A stretch of 64,000 nt of DNA from Spartinivicinus marinus (lineage in GTDB: Bacteria > Pseudomonadota > Gammaproteobacteria > Pseudomonadales > Zooshikellaceae): NCBI RefSeq assembly GCF_026309355.1, contig NZ_JAPJZK010000001.1:434001-498000 (forward strand). The letters run 5' to 3'. The notes under the pieces were generated by a model that had not been told where the DNA came from, did no database searches, and was given only the letters and a program-made list of their open reading frames with translations. Below, piece by piece: positions 56,560 through 64,000 of this stretch (position 1 is the stretch's first letter; every line of letters starts with the position of its first letter). Both the position numbers and the translations under genes were made by a program.

Positions 56560-57480
56560 ATGACAATTGAAAATACCGACACTCCACAATTAATACCTAT
56601 TAGGGAAGTTTCTAAACTAACAGGGGTTAATGCTGTTACGCTACGAGCCTGGGAGCGGCGTTACGGGTTAATTAAGCCCCATCGAACAGCTAAAGGACAC
56701 CGCCTTTATTCAAACGAGCACATTACGCTCATTAAGCAAATTGTTGAATGGATAAATCGTGGTGTAGCAGTTAGCAAAGTTAAAGGGTTACTCGAAAAAC
56801 AAACCACCCAACCTGCCACCATTGAAACACCATCGACAGAATCAACCAACAATGAACAGTGGCTATCTTATCAAGAGCAAATTTCAACAGCTGTCCAGCA
56901 CTTTAACGAAACAAAACTCGATGACCTGTGTAATCAGGCACTAGCTATTTACCCCATTAATACTGTCAGCAATTCATTGCTTTTACCCATATTAAAAGCG
57001 CTAGAAAAAACCTGGCAACATGAATATGGCAGCCAAGCAGAGCGAATTTTTTTCTATCAATACTTACGCAACAAGCTCAATATTAAACTATATCATGCCA
57101 ATAAACAGGCAACTGGCGATAAACTCTTATTGATAGCCCCTCCTACAGAACCAACCGATATTTATTTGTTTTTTCCTGCTCTGTTAGCAGTTAGCTATAA
57201 TTATCAAGTACAATTTTTTGGACCCGATTTACCAATCAACGAAATCAGTTATATAACGACCAAAGCTCACTTCGATAGTGTAATTCTCGTCAGTCACCAC
57301 TCAATGAGTAGCCTTTTTAAACGAGAGATACCTCAGTTATTAAATAGTGTTCAATTACCCTTAGCCATCATTGGGGAAGCCAATATTATTCATGGTAAGC
57401 AATTCGACTCACTAGGTATTTTACACAGCACAACACTAAATAAAGATTTTCTTTCAACTCTTATTGATGGCCGAAAATAA
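56560..57480 (+). CDS. MerR-family regulator, class II LitR-like (no cobalamin site)
   Basis: Protein of 306 residues. N-terminal MerR helix-turn-helix: PIREVSKLTGVNAVTLRAWERRYGLIKPHRTAKGHRLYS. The C-terminal half keeps the helical bundle and Rossmann-like fold of CarH/LitR, but the cobalamin motif E-x-H-x-x-G is absent: the corresponding stretch is EPTDIYLFFPALL. The W-x9-E-H lid motif is also missing. This matches class II LitR proteins, which sense light through a separate LOV partner. Co-transcribed with rudS, 59 bases apart. A LOV partner is not seen in the window. Confidence 0.8.
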   Translation: MTIENTDTPQLIPIREVSKLTGVNAVTLRAWERRYGLIKPHRTAKGHRLYSNEHITLIKQIVEWINRGVAVSKVKGLLEKQTTQPATIETPSTESTNNEQWLSYQEQISTAVQHFNETKLDDLCNQALAIYPINTVSNSLLLPILKALEKTWQHEYGSQAERIFFYQYLRNKLNIKLYHANKQATGDKLLLIAPPTEPTDIYLFFPALLAVSYNYQVQFFGPDLPINEISYITTKAHFDSVILVSHHSMSSLFKREIPQLLNSVQLPLAIIGEANIIHGKQFDSLGILHSTTLNKDFLSTLIDGRK

Positions 57481-57511
57481 ACAGAAAAATCCTATCACCA
57501 CAGACCAGTTT

Positions 57512-58258
57512 TCACTTTTTAACCATACGACCAGTGATTAAAAAAAACCAGCGATAAGGCAAGAAACGCAGAAGTTTTATCCAGATTACAAAACGCCACG
57601 GAAAGGCAATTTCAAATGTTTTAGCATTAATCTTTTTAATAATTTGCTGTGCAGCTTCCTCAGCAGAAATAATCGCAGGCATTCTAAAGCGATTTTTTGC
57701 GGTAATTTGGGTGTCGATAAAACCTGGGGTAATCAGTCGTACTCGACAGCCTAGTGCAGCTAATTCAGGTTGAATTGATTCGGCTAAACTAATCAACGCG
57801 GCTTTACTCATACCATAGCCACCGCTTTTTGGTAACCCCCTATAACCCGCCAGACTAGTCGTAATAAACAGCTGCTCTGGAATTAAATCAGATTGCGCTA
57901 AAATAGTAGCTAATGGATTCAAAACTACATCAATATTAGTATGAGCAATATCTCGCCATTTACGTTGCTCAAAAGGAACAACCGAGGCAGGCTCATATAT
58001 CGCTGCATTAAGAAACACCCAGTCAACTTTACCATATCGCTGGTTAATTGTTTGCCATACTTGCTGGCAAGCGCCTTCATCAGTGGCATCAAGCTGAATA
58101 GTAAACAGTTGTTCGCTAATATTATGCCGTTCTGCCAACTGTTCCAGCTTTGCTGTATTTCGAGCAGATACCACAACACAGTAACTTGCCAATGCTAGTT
58201 GAATAGCTAGCTCGCGGCCAATCCCTGTACTTCCCCCAACAATCCATATGGTTTTCAT
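57512..58258 (-). CDS. Short-chain dehydrogenase/reductase
   Basis: Protein of 248 residues. Cofactor motif IVGGSTGIGRELAIQLAL, FLNAAIYEP in place of NNAG, and the active-site YGMSK (Tyr-x3-Lys). Substrate unknown. SDR genes of this kind commonly stand in the photolyase/MerR light-response cluster of gammaproteobacteria, so it may belong to the same regulon; no LitR-type site was found upstream. Its end is 31 bases from the merR stop. Confidence 0.88.
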   Translation of the reverse strand: MKTIWIVGGSTGIGRELAIQLALASYCVVVSARNTAKLEQLAERHNISEQLFTIQLDATDEGACQQVWQTINQRYGKVDWVFLNAAIYEPASVVPFEQRKWRDIAHTNIDVVLNPLATILAQSDLIPEQLFITTSLAGYRGLPKSGGYGMSKAALISLAESIQPELAALGCRVRLITPGFIDTQITAKNRFRMPAIISAEEAAQQIIKKINAKTFEIAFPWRFVIWIKLLRFLPYRWFFLITGRMVKK

Positions 58259-58365
58259 TATTGATAAAGGCTCGGTTTATTTTTAAGCATCACTGCTAGT
58301 AGATTTATGCGTAAACTCTGGTAATCGTCTTAAAGAAGCTATGTCTTTAATTTGTACATTGACTA

Positions 58366-58617
58366 CTAGCCATGCTTTAACTTCAACACGAGTACAATAG
58401 AAGAAAGTATCAGTGTAATAACATTAGCAATGATCATTGGCCAGTTGCCCAGCATAATCCCATATACTAACCATAGCGCTACACCAAATACAAAAATACA
58501 GTACATGAAGACTGAAATGCCCGCAGTATCTCGGTGCTTAATAATATGCAATACCTGAGGTAAAAAGGCTAATGTTGTACAAAATGCAGCAAAATAACCT
58601 ATCAGTGCATCATTCAT
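58366..58617 (-). CDS. SemiSWEET-family sugar transporter
   Basis: Protein of 83 residues with three membrane helices and the PQ-loop motif: AAFCTTLAFLPQVLHIIKHRDTAGISVFMYCIFVFGVALWLVYG. A single triple-helix bundle that dimerises, passively moving sugars through the inner membrane. Length and motif order match bacterial SemiSWEETs. Confidence 0.9.
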   Translation of the reverse strand: MNDALIGYFAAFCTTLAFLPQVLHIIKHRDTAGISVFMYCIFVFGVALWLVYGIMLGNWPMIIANVITLILSSIVLVLKLKHG

Positions 58618-58946
58618 AACTAAAAATCCAACACCTATTAAGAAGACTAACCACTTCGCTTAGTTAGCACCAAAACCCGCACTATATGGCTTATACACCA
58701 GATACACAGTTATATCAGGCATATAACGACAAATAAGCATACAAATACAGCAAAGTTGCTGCCAACAAACCAAGTAGTTACTTATCACTAAGTTAATAGT
58801 AAACGCAAAAAACCGCCTATTCGAAGCGGTAATAAAATTCAATTATGAGGGTCTTTTTAGGGTTCACCTTCTATTAGTAACAGCTATTAGTAAAAACTAA
58901 CACAGGTGATTTTTATTTTGCTGATGTTAATGACTGGCAGTAAAAG
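58618..58946. other. Intergenic region between SemiSWEET and tRNA genes
   Basis: About 330 bases. It holds the tRNA-operon terminator (58804-58830). Nothing else is convincing; a 60-codon frame on the minus strand has no ribosome site and a poor composition. Confidence 0.5.
58804..58830 (-). terminator. Terminator of the gltX-tRNA operon
   Basis: On the minus strand ACCGC and GGCGGT form a seven-base-pair stem (including one wobble) with a five-base loop, followed by a run of six T. It lies about 120 bases after the last tRNA gene and is correctly oriented. Confidence 0.85.
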
Positions 58947-59022
58947 TGGCGTCCCCTAGGGGACTCGAACCCCTGTTACCGCCGTGAAAGGGCGGTGTCC
59001 TAGGCCACTAGACGAAGGGGAC
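58947..59022 (-). tRNA. tRNA-Glu (anticodon TTC), copy 3
   Basis: 76-base cloverleaf with encoded CCA. Anticodon arm CGCCCTTTCACGGCG gives TTC. Acceptor GTCCCC pairs with GGGGAC. T arm AGGGGTTCGAGTCCCCT. Sequence appears identical to the other two Glu copies. Confidence 0.97.
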
Positions 59023-59078
59023 TACATAAAAACCTTCGTTAATGAATAACGTTGCCAACTGATGCTGGCATTTTAAAT

Positions 59079-59154
<76 letters not shown>

Positions 59155-59159
59155 AAACG

Positions 59160-59192
59160 TTAAAGTGATCTATTAGTCTAGTATCACTTTAA
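59160..59192. repeat. Spacer hairpin A in tRNA array
   Basis: Perfect ten-base arms TTAAAGTGAT and ATCACTTTAA around a 13-base loop, located between tRNA-Glu copy 2 and tRNA-Gly copy 2. Repeated at 59415-59447 with substitutions only in the loop. Confidence 0.9.
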
Positions 59193-59200
59193 CTTAATAG

Positions 59201-59276
59201 TGGCGTCCCCTAGGGGACTCGAACCCCTGTTACCGCCGTGAAAGGGCGGTGTCCTAGGCCACTAGACGAAGGGGAC
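59201..59276 (-). tRNA. tRNA-Glu (anticodon TTC), copy 2
   Basis: Appears identical to the other Glu copies; 76 bases with CCA. Followed on its transcript by spacer hairpin A and then tRNA-Gly. Confidence 0.97.
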
Positions 59277-59333
59277 TGCATAAAAGCCTTCGCTAAGGAT
59301 CAAAAAAGCCGACATCTGTCGACTTTCAAAATT

Positions 59334-59409
<76 letters not shown>

Positions 59410-59414
59410 AAACA

Positions 59415-59447
59415 TTAAAGTGATCTATCAGTTTAGCATCACTTTAA
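59415..59447. repeat. Spacer hairpin B in tRNA array
   Basis: Same ten-base arms as hairpin A, with a 13-base loop differing at a few bases. Between tRNA-Glu copy 1 and tRNA-Gly copy 1. Likely part of the duplicated unit. Confidence 0.9.
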
Positions 59448-59455
59448 CTCAATAG

Positions 59456-59531
59456 TGGCGTCCCCTAGGGGACTCGAACCCCTGTTACCGCCGTGAAAGG
59501 GCGGTGTCCTAGGCCACTAGACGAAGGGGAC
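59456..59531 (-). tRNA. tRNA-Glu (anticodon TTC), copy 1
   Basis: 76-base cloverleaf with CCA, directly after tRNA-Ala (13-base gap). Anticodon TTC. Confidence 0.97.
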
Positions 59532-59544
59532 GCATTTTAAAACT

Positions 59545-59620
<76 letters not shown>

Positions 59621-59741
59621 AAGCTTTGCGTCGCCTTATGTAAGGCTGTGTAATATACACCTGCTTTACATCTAGGCTTTCACTTTTCAATTCTTCATTT
59701 CAGTACTTTCGCGCTTGGCTCAGCCCCGAAATGTGGTGCGC

Positions 59742-59770
59742 ATTCTATGTAGCAATGTCTTTTGTGTCAA
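59742..59770 (-). promoter_or_regulatory. Promoter of the tRNA operon with GC-rich discriminator
   Basis: On the minus strand TTGACA, a 17-base spacer, then TAGAAT, followed by GCGCACC. This is near-consensus sigma-70 with the GC-rich discriminator of stringently controlled stable-RNA promoters. It gives a leader of about 115 bases before tRNA-Ala. Confidence 0.85.
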
Positions 59771-59807
59771 GCATTTATCTACAAAATCTTTAGGGCTAGG
59801 GATGATT

Positions 59808-59839
59808 AACCCAAGGCTGGTTTCAACCAGACTTGGGTT
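59808..59839 (-). terminator. Weak hairpin just after gltX
   Basis: AACCCAAG / CTTGGGTT outer arms plus CTGGT / ACCAG inner arms, around a four-base loop. No T run follows on the minus strand. It may be a rho-independent terminator of low strength or a 3'-end stabiliser, allowing partial readthrough from gltX into the tRNAs. Confidence 0.5.
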
Positions 59840-59847
59840 TAGTCACA

Positions 59848-61326
59848 CTAGTTAAACTGACGAAACTCCTTCTCCCAGCGTTTCGCTTCTTTCTTCGACA
59901 TACCACCCAATACTTCTGCTCCATAGCGTAATCTGGCGCGGGAGAGATCTGGCCCGAGTAATGCCATTGCATCCAATACCGACACTGACGAGCCTGAGCC
60001 GGTAATCGCGACAAAGATTGGGAACAGAAACTCTTTAAACTTCACCTCCATATTGTTGGCTAACTGGCTCAGTGCCTGATAAATGACATCCTTATCCCAA
60101 TCTTGCAGCTGTTCCACAGTCCAAGTCGTAAACTGTAGTATTTTTCGGCAGCTATCTAAGTCTAATTTCTTATGACTAAAATCAGCCTCGCCAATTTTCA
60201 GCATGCCGGCTAAAAAGAAACCCGCCAGTGGTAGTGCATCAGAAAAAGTTTCAACTCGGCTTTGGATTAACGGAATAATTGGCTTTAAGTAGCTTTCATT
60301 AACAGCCCACTGCTGCATCCGCCCTGCAAACTCATCAGCCGTTAAATTACGCAACCACTGACCATTCAACCAGCTGAGTTTTTCCTGGTCAAAAATCGGC
60401 CCACCCAGTGACACTCGCTGTATATCAAAGTACTCGATCATTTCCTGTAAAGAGAACTGCTCTCTTTCATCAGGCATCGACCAGCCCATCCGCCCCAAAT
60501 AATTTAACAGCGCCTCTGGCATAAAACCCATGCGCTCATAATAGTTAATACTGGTGGGGTTTTTCCGCTTACTTAATTTGCTTTTATCTGGGTTGCGTAA
60601 CAGTGGCATATGACACAGCTGCGGCATTTGCCAATCAAAATACTGATACAACAACTGATGTTTAGGTGCCGAGTTAATCCACTCTTCACCGCGAATTACA
60701 TGGGTAATAGCCATTAAATGATCATCCACCACATTAGCCAAGTGATAGGTAGGCATACCATCTTGTTTCAGCAAGATCTGCATATCCACCTGGGACCATT
60801 CAATTTCGATTTTGCCCCGCAGCATATCATCAACAACGCAAACACCTTCTGCCGGCACTTTCATCCGAATCACACGAGGCTCACCAGCCGCCAGACGCCG
60901 TTGTACTTCTTCTTCAGGTAGGGCTAAGCCACGCCCATCATACTTAGGGGTTTCTTTGCGGGCTATTTGCTCTTTACGCATTTCATCCAGTTCTTCTGGC
61001 GTAGCAAAGCAGTAAAAGGCATCGCCCTGTTTGACTAACTGTTCGGCATACTGACGATAAATACCCCCCCGCTCACTTTGCCGGTAAGGACCAAACTCGC
61101 CACCCACATCTGGACCTTCATCCCACTCTAACCCCAACCACTTTAATGACTCCAAAATCATCCGTTCAGATGCATCAGTACTCCGAGCCTGGTCAGTATC
61201 TTCAATACGTAAAATAAACTGACCACCGTGTTGACGTGCAAAACACAGATTAAATAAGGCTATGTAAGCAGTGCCCACATGGGGATCACCCGTCGGTGAA
61301 GGCGCAATTCTTGTGCGAACAGTCAT
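59848..61326 (-). CDS. gltX: Glutamyl-tRNA synthetase
   Basis: Protein of 492 residues, normal length. Class I motifs: [21 protein letters not shown] (HIGH variant HVGT) and [12 protein letters not shown] (KMSKS variant). [21 protein letters not shown] is also typical. Charges tRNA-Glu in the cytoplasm. Three tRNA-Glu genes lie directly downstream on the same strand, as in Pseudomonas. A TATAAT at 61370-61375 is the probable -10. Confidence 0.97.
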   Translation of the reverse strand: MTVRTRIAPSPTGDPHVGTAYIALFNLCFARQHGGQFILRIEDTDQARSTDASERMILESLKWLGLEWDEGPDVGGEFGPYRQSERGGIYRQYAEQLVKQGDAFYCFATPEELDEMRKEQIARKETPKYDGRGLALPEEEVQRRLAAGEPRVIRMKVPAEGVCVVDDMLRGKIEIEWSQVDMQILLKQDGMPTYHLANVVDDHLMAITHVIRGEEWINSAPKHQLLYQYFDWQMPQLCHMPLLRNPDKSKLSKRKNPTSINYYERMGFMPEALLNYLGRMGWSMPDEREQFSLQEMIEYFDIQRVSLGGPIFDQEKLSWLNGQWLRNLTADEFAGRMQQWAVNESYLKPIIPLIQSRVETFSDALPLAGFFLAGMLKIGEADFSHKKLDLDSCRKILQFTTWTVEQLQDWDKDVIYQALSQLANNMEVKFKEFLFPIFVAITGSGSSVSVLDAMALLGPDLSRARLRYGAEVLGGMSKKEAKRWEKEFRQFN

Positions 61327-61998
61327 AAGTATTTTCTAAATAAGTGTTGGTTTATGTCTAAGGTAGTGAATTATACGAGCAGTTAGGTGATATCACTAGC
61401 CCCTAAAACTAACGAACATGGGCACCTGTTATTCCAGATCAGACATTAGACTTATTTCCAAAACCCTTTTGTGACAGGAAATATTGACAGTACTTTTACT
61501 TATTAGTTAGCCTGTAGACTATTTTACAACCACACCTCACAAGGGAAGTGGTTGAGTAAAATAAGCCAAAACAAACAATTAAACAAAAAATAAAAGAATG
61601 CCCAACAATCTACCGATTTACCGCATTCTGAGTATGCAAAACAAAGCGGATGTTGCGGCTACTAAACCCAATGTGAAGGGTATAATAAGATAACAACTAT
61701 GATGCAGTGATCCTGCATATGAGGATAATAACAATGTGCTACTTAACAAGTACCTGCTTTAGATTCACTTTCCCCCTTCCCGTTCAACACAAAATAGACG
61801 CAAACCAAGCTGTCTCCTATCGAATCGATTTATTCAACCCTTAATAACTCATCAAACTAAACATAAAAACAAAGAACAATTAAACAAGCTCAACTTGTAC
61901 CATTTTTATAAAAGGTTGTTTGTAACAGAGTATATACACTCAAAACGAAGGGTATAGCGGTAACTGCTCTGCAACAGCCTTATGAATAGGAGTCAACC
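61327..61998. other. Long intergenic region upstream of iorA
   Basis: 672 bases between divergent genes. Contains the gltX -10 (61370-61375), a hairpin CAACCAC/GTGGTTG at 61527-61554, and a 31-codon frame at 61598-61693 with a poor ribosome site. No regulator gene. The promoter for iorA should lie here, but no firm hexamers were found. Confidence 0.5.
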
Positions 61999-64000
61999 AT
62001 GGCACTCGCAGCGGTTAGCCTTGATGATAAATATAAGCAACAGCAGGGAATGGTATTATTAACGGGCATTCAAGCCCTAACCCGTCTTCCATTAATGCAG
62101 GCCCAATTAGATAAACAACATGGGCTGAATACAGCTGGATTTATTTCAGGCTATCGAGGATCCCCCCTTGGCAGCTTTGATAAAGCCCTATGGGAAGCAA
62201 ATAGTCACTTAGCTCAACATAATATTGAATTTATTCCCGGTATTAATGAAGACTTAGGGGCTACGGCAGTATGGGGCTCTCAACAACCCCAACTTTTTCC
62301 AGATGCCCGCTATCAAGGGGTATTTGGCCTTTGGTATGGTAAAGGCCCCGGTGTTGATCGCACGGGGGATGTTTTCAAACATGCTAATGCAGCAGGCTCC
62401 AGTCAGTATGGTGGCGTCCTTGCTGTAGCGGGTGATGATCATGCTTGTAAATCTTCCACCCTCCCCCATCAAAGTGACTTCGCATTTATTGATGCAATGA
62501 TGCCAGTGCTCTACCCTGCCAATGCCCAAGAAGTCATTGAATATGGTTTATACGGCTGGGCGCTCTCCCGCTACAGCGGCTGCTGGATAGGCTTTAAGTG
62601 TTTAGGCGAAGTAATGGATTCCAGTATGCGGGTAGATATTGGCCTGAATAATTTTCAAATAATGCTACCCACCGACTTTACTTTACCAGCAGGTGGATTA
62701 AATATTCGCTGGCCAGACCCACCACCAGAGCAAGAAGCTCGCTTACATCAATTTAAGCTACCCGCTGCGCAAGCTTTTGTTAGAGCTAACCAACTAGATC
62801 GCCCTATTTGGCGCACAAACACTAGCAAAATAGGGATTATTACTGCTGGTAAGTCTTATCTTGATGTTATCCAAGCTTTATCCGATTTAGGTATTACTGA
62901 ATCCATAGCCAAACAAATCGGTCTGACAGTCTATAAAGCGGCTGTCGTATGGCCTTTAGAACCAACGCAAATTAAGCAATTTGCCAGTGGGCTAAATAAA
63001 TTGATCATTATCGAAGAAAAGCGTCCGCTGTTAGAAAATCAAATTAAACAACTATTGTATGAGCTGCCTGACAAGGCCAAACCCAAAATTATTGGAAAAA
63101 CCCACCCTGAACAGCCACCATTATTACCTTCAACGTTAGAGCTTAGTGTTAGTCAAATTACGCAAGTATTGGCACAACAGCTGTTAACTGATATTCCATC
63201 CTCCCTGCTTAGAGAAACATTAAATATTGAACAACAACTTAAACAACTGAATGAAAAGCAGCAGGCATTAGCCGAACCTAAACAACGGCTTAGCCGTACC
63301 CCCCATTTTTGTTCTGGCTGCCCGCATAACTCTTCAACGAAAGTGCCTGAAGGAAGCCGAGCAATGGCCGGCATTGGTTGTCATTATATGGTGACCTGGA
63401 TGGATCGAAACACAGACACTTTTACCCAAATGGGGGGCGAGGGAGTCACCTGGATTGGCCAAGCCTCTTTTTCTAACACCAAGCATGTTTTTCAAAATTT
63501 AGGGGATGGCACCTATTTTCACTCAGGGATATTAGCTATCCGGGCTTGTATTGCAGCTAAAGTGAATATTACCTTTAAAATTCTTTATAACGATGCCGTA
63601 GCAATGACTGGAGGCCAATCAGTCGATGGCCAATTATCCATACAACAAATTAGCCAACAAGTGTATGCTGAAGGGGTACGGAAAATTATTGTGGTTAGCG
63701 ATAATCCCAATCAAATAAATATCCAACAAGGCTTTGCCCCTAATGTCACCCTTCATCACCGAGATGAATTAGATGAACTACAAAAACAGCTAAGAGAATA
63801 CATCGGGACTAGTGTATTAATTTATCAACAAACCTGTGCTGCCGAAAAGCGCCGCCGACGTAAGCGCAAAGAATTTATTGACCCACCCCGTCGTTTAATG
63901 ATCAACCCTGAGGTTTGTGAAGGTTGCGGGGATTGCAGTGAACAATCAAACTGCCTTTCCATAGTGCCCAAAGAAACGCCTTTTGGCAGGAAAAGGATGA
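61999..64000 (+). CDS. iorA: Indolepyruvate:ferredoxin oxidoreductase, fused IorA/IorB type (partial)
   Basis: First 667 codons; runs off the right edge. AGGAG precedes the ATG. Residues 1-420 form the pyruvate-ferredoxin-oxidoreductase-like domain (LLTGIQALTRLPLMQAQLD, GYRGSPLGSFDKAL, VAGDDHACKSSTLPHQ). Next are a domain starting near FCSGCPHNSSTKVPEGS and the thiamine diphosphate site (GGEGVTWIGQASF, ILYNDAVAMTGGQSVDG). A ferredoxin-type Cys motif (CEGCGDCSEQSNC) is near the edge. It oxidises aryl-pyruvates from aromatic amino acid breakdown to acyl-CoA with ferredoxin. Confidence 0.93.
   Translation, partial: MALAAVSLDDKYKQQQGMVLLTGIQALTRLPLMQAQLDKQHGLNTAGFISGYRGSPLGSFDKALWEANSHLAQHNIEFIPGINEDLGATAVWGSQQPQLFPDARYQGVFGLWYGKGPGVDRTGDVFKHANAAGSSQYGGVLAVAGDDHACKSSTLPHQSDFAFIDAMMPVLYPANAQEVIEYGLYGWALSRYSGCWIGFKCLGEVMDSSMRVDIGLNNFQIMLPTDFTLPAGGLNIRWPDPPPEQEARLHQFKLPAAQAFVRANQLDRPIWRTNTSKIGIITAGKSYLDVIQALSDLGITESIAKQIGLTVYKAAVVWPLEPTQIKQFASGLNKLIIIEEKRPLLENQIKQLLYELPDKAKPKIIGKTHPEQPPLLPSTLELSVSQITQVLAQQLLTDIPSSLLRETLNIEQQLKQLNEKQQALAEPKQRLSRTPHFCSGCPHNSSTKVPEGSRAMAGIGCHYMVTWMDRNTDTFTQMGGEGVTWIGQASFSNTKHVFQNLGDGTYFHSGILAIRACIAAKVNITFKILYNDAVAMTGGQSVDGQLSIQQISQQVYAEGVRKIIVVSDNPNQINIQQGFAPNVTLHHRDELDELQKQLREYIGTSVLIYQQTCAAEKRRRRKRKEFIDPPRRLMINPEVCEGCGDCSEQSNCLSIVPKETPFGRKRM

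Noticed and set aside
58660-58842. 60-codon minus-strand frame near the tRNA genes
   Set aside because: No ribosome site, Cys/Ile-rich random-looking composition, and it overlaps the terminator of the tRNA operon.
61598-61693. 31-codon frame upstream of iorA
   Set aside because: Weak ribosome site and no features; kept only as a note in the intergenic entry.

Overview
The window looks like chromosomal DNA of a marine, AT-rich gammaproteobacterium, in the Oceanospirillales / Hahella-Zooshikella neighbourhood. This rests on the exosortase-A exopolysaccharide genes, the Pseudomonas-like PHA genes, the gltX-tRNA arrangement and the codon style. The genus is an inference; no rRNA or species marker is present. 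I see no insertion sequence, prophage, CRISPR array or replication origin.

Region 1 (1-41438) is mostly one large exosortase A (XrtA / PEP-CTERM, Eps-type) exopolysaccharide locus. It opens with the first codons of an acyl carrier protein leaving the left edge. A plus-strand islet follows (224-5535) with a GNAT protein, two asparagine-synthetase-like enzymes that lack the glutaminase cysteine, and a TPR protein. Next come a deacetylase, an O-antigen-ligase-like polymerase, and a second plus-strand islet (a double acetyltransferase plus a deacetylase). The main minus-strand operon runs from 28293 down to about 11262: export lipoprotein, chain-length protein, tyrosine autokinase, outer-membrane barrel, ATPase, WecB, deacetylase, FemAB protein, glycosyltransferases, XrtA-EpsI and AsnB. 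Beside it lie an MMPL/RND exporter - outer-membrane barrel - LolA-like operon (33124-28468), a divergent FeeM-like acyltransferase plus ThiF-type E1 enzyme (33424-35095), and the prsK-prsR-prsT two-component/TPR operon (41438-35184). No protein ending in a PEP-CTERM sorting signal, no Wzx flippase and no priming sugar transferase is visible here.

Region 2 (41439-51995) holds housekeeping and accessory genes: a YdjA nitroreductase, an endonuclease V homologue with an altered catalytic residue, a membrane class III adenylate cyclase, a YadGH ABC exporter, the PHA storage genes (phaC-phaZ with a divergent phasin) and a YfcH-type epimerase.

Region 3 (52094-58258) looks like a light/UV-response cluster: acyl-CoA dehydrogenase-photolyase, then RudS (tRNA 4-thiouridine desulfidase)-MerR, then an SDR. 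The MerR protein resembles class II LitR photosensor-partner regulators because it lacks the cobalamin-binding signature. Two sites matching or nearly matching the class II LitR consensus sit directly in front of the two operons.

Region 4 (58366-64000) has a SemiSWEET transporter and a minus-strand unit, gltX followed by six tRNA genes (Ala, Glu, Gly, Glu, Gly, Glu). The tRNA operon has a strong promoter of its own with a GC-rich discriminator, and a clear terminator. The window ends inside an indolepyruvate:ferredoxin oxidoreductase gene.
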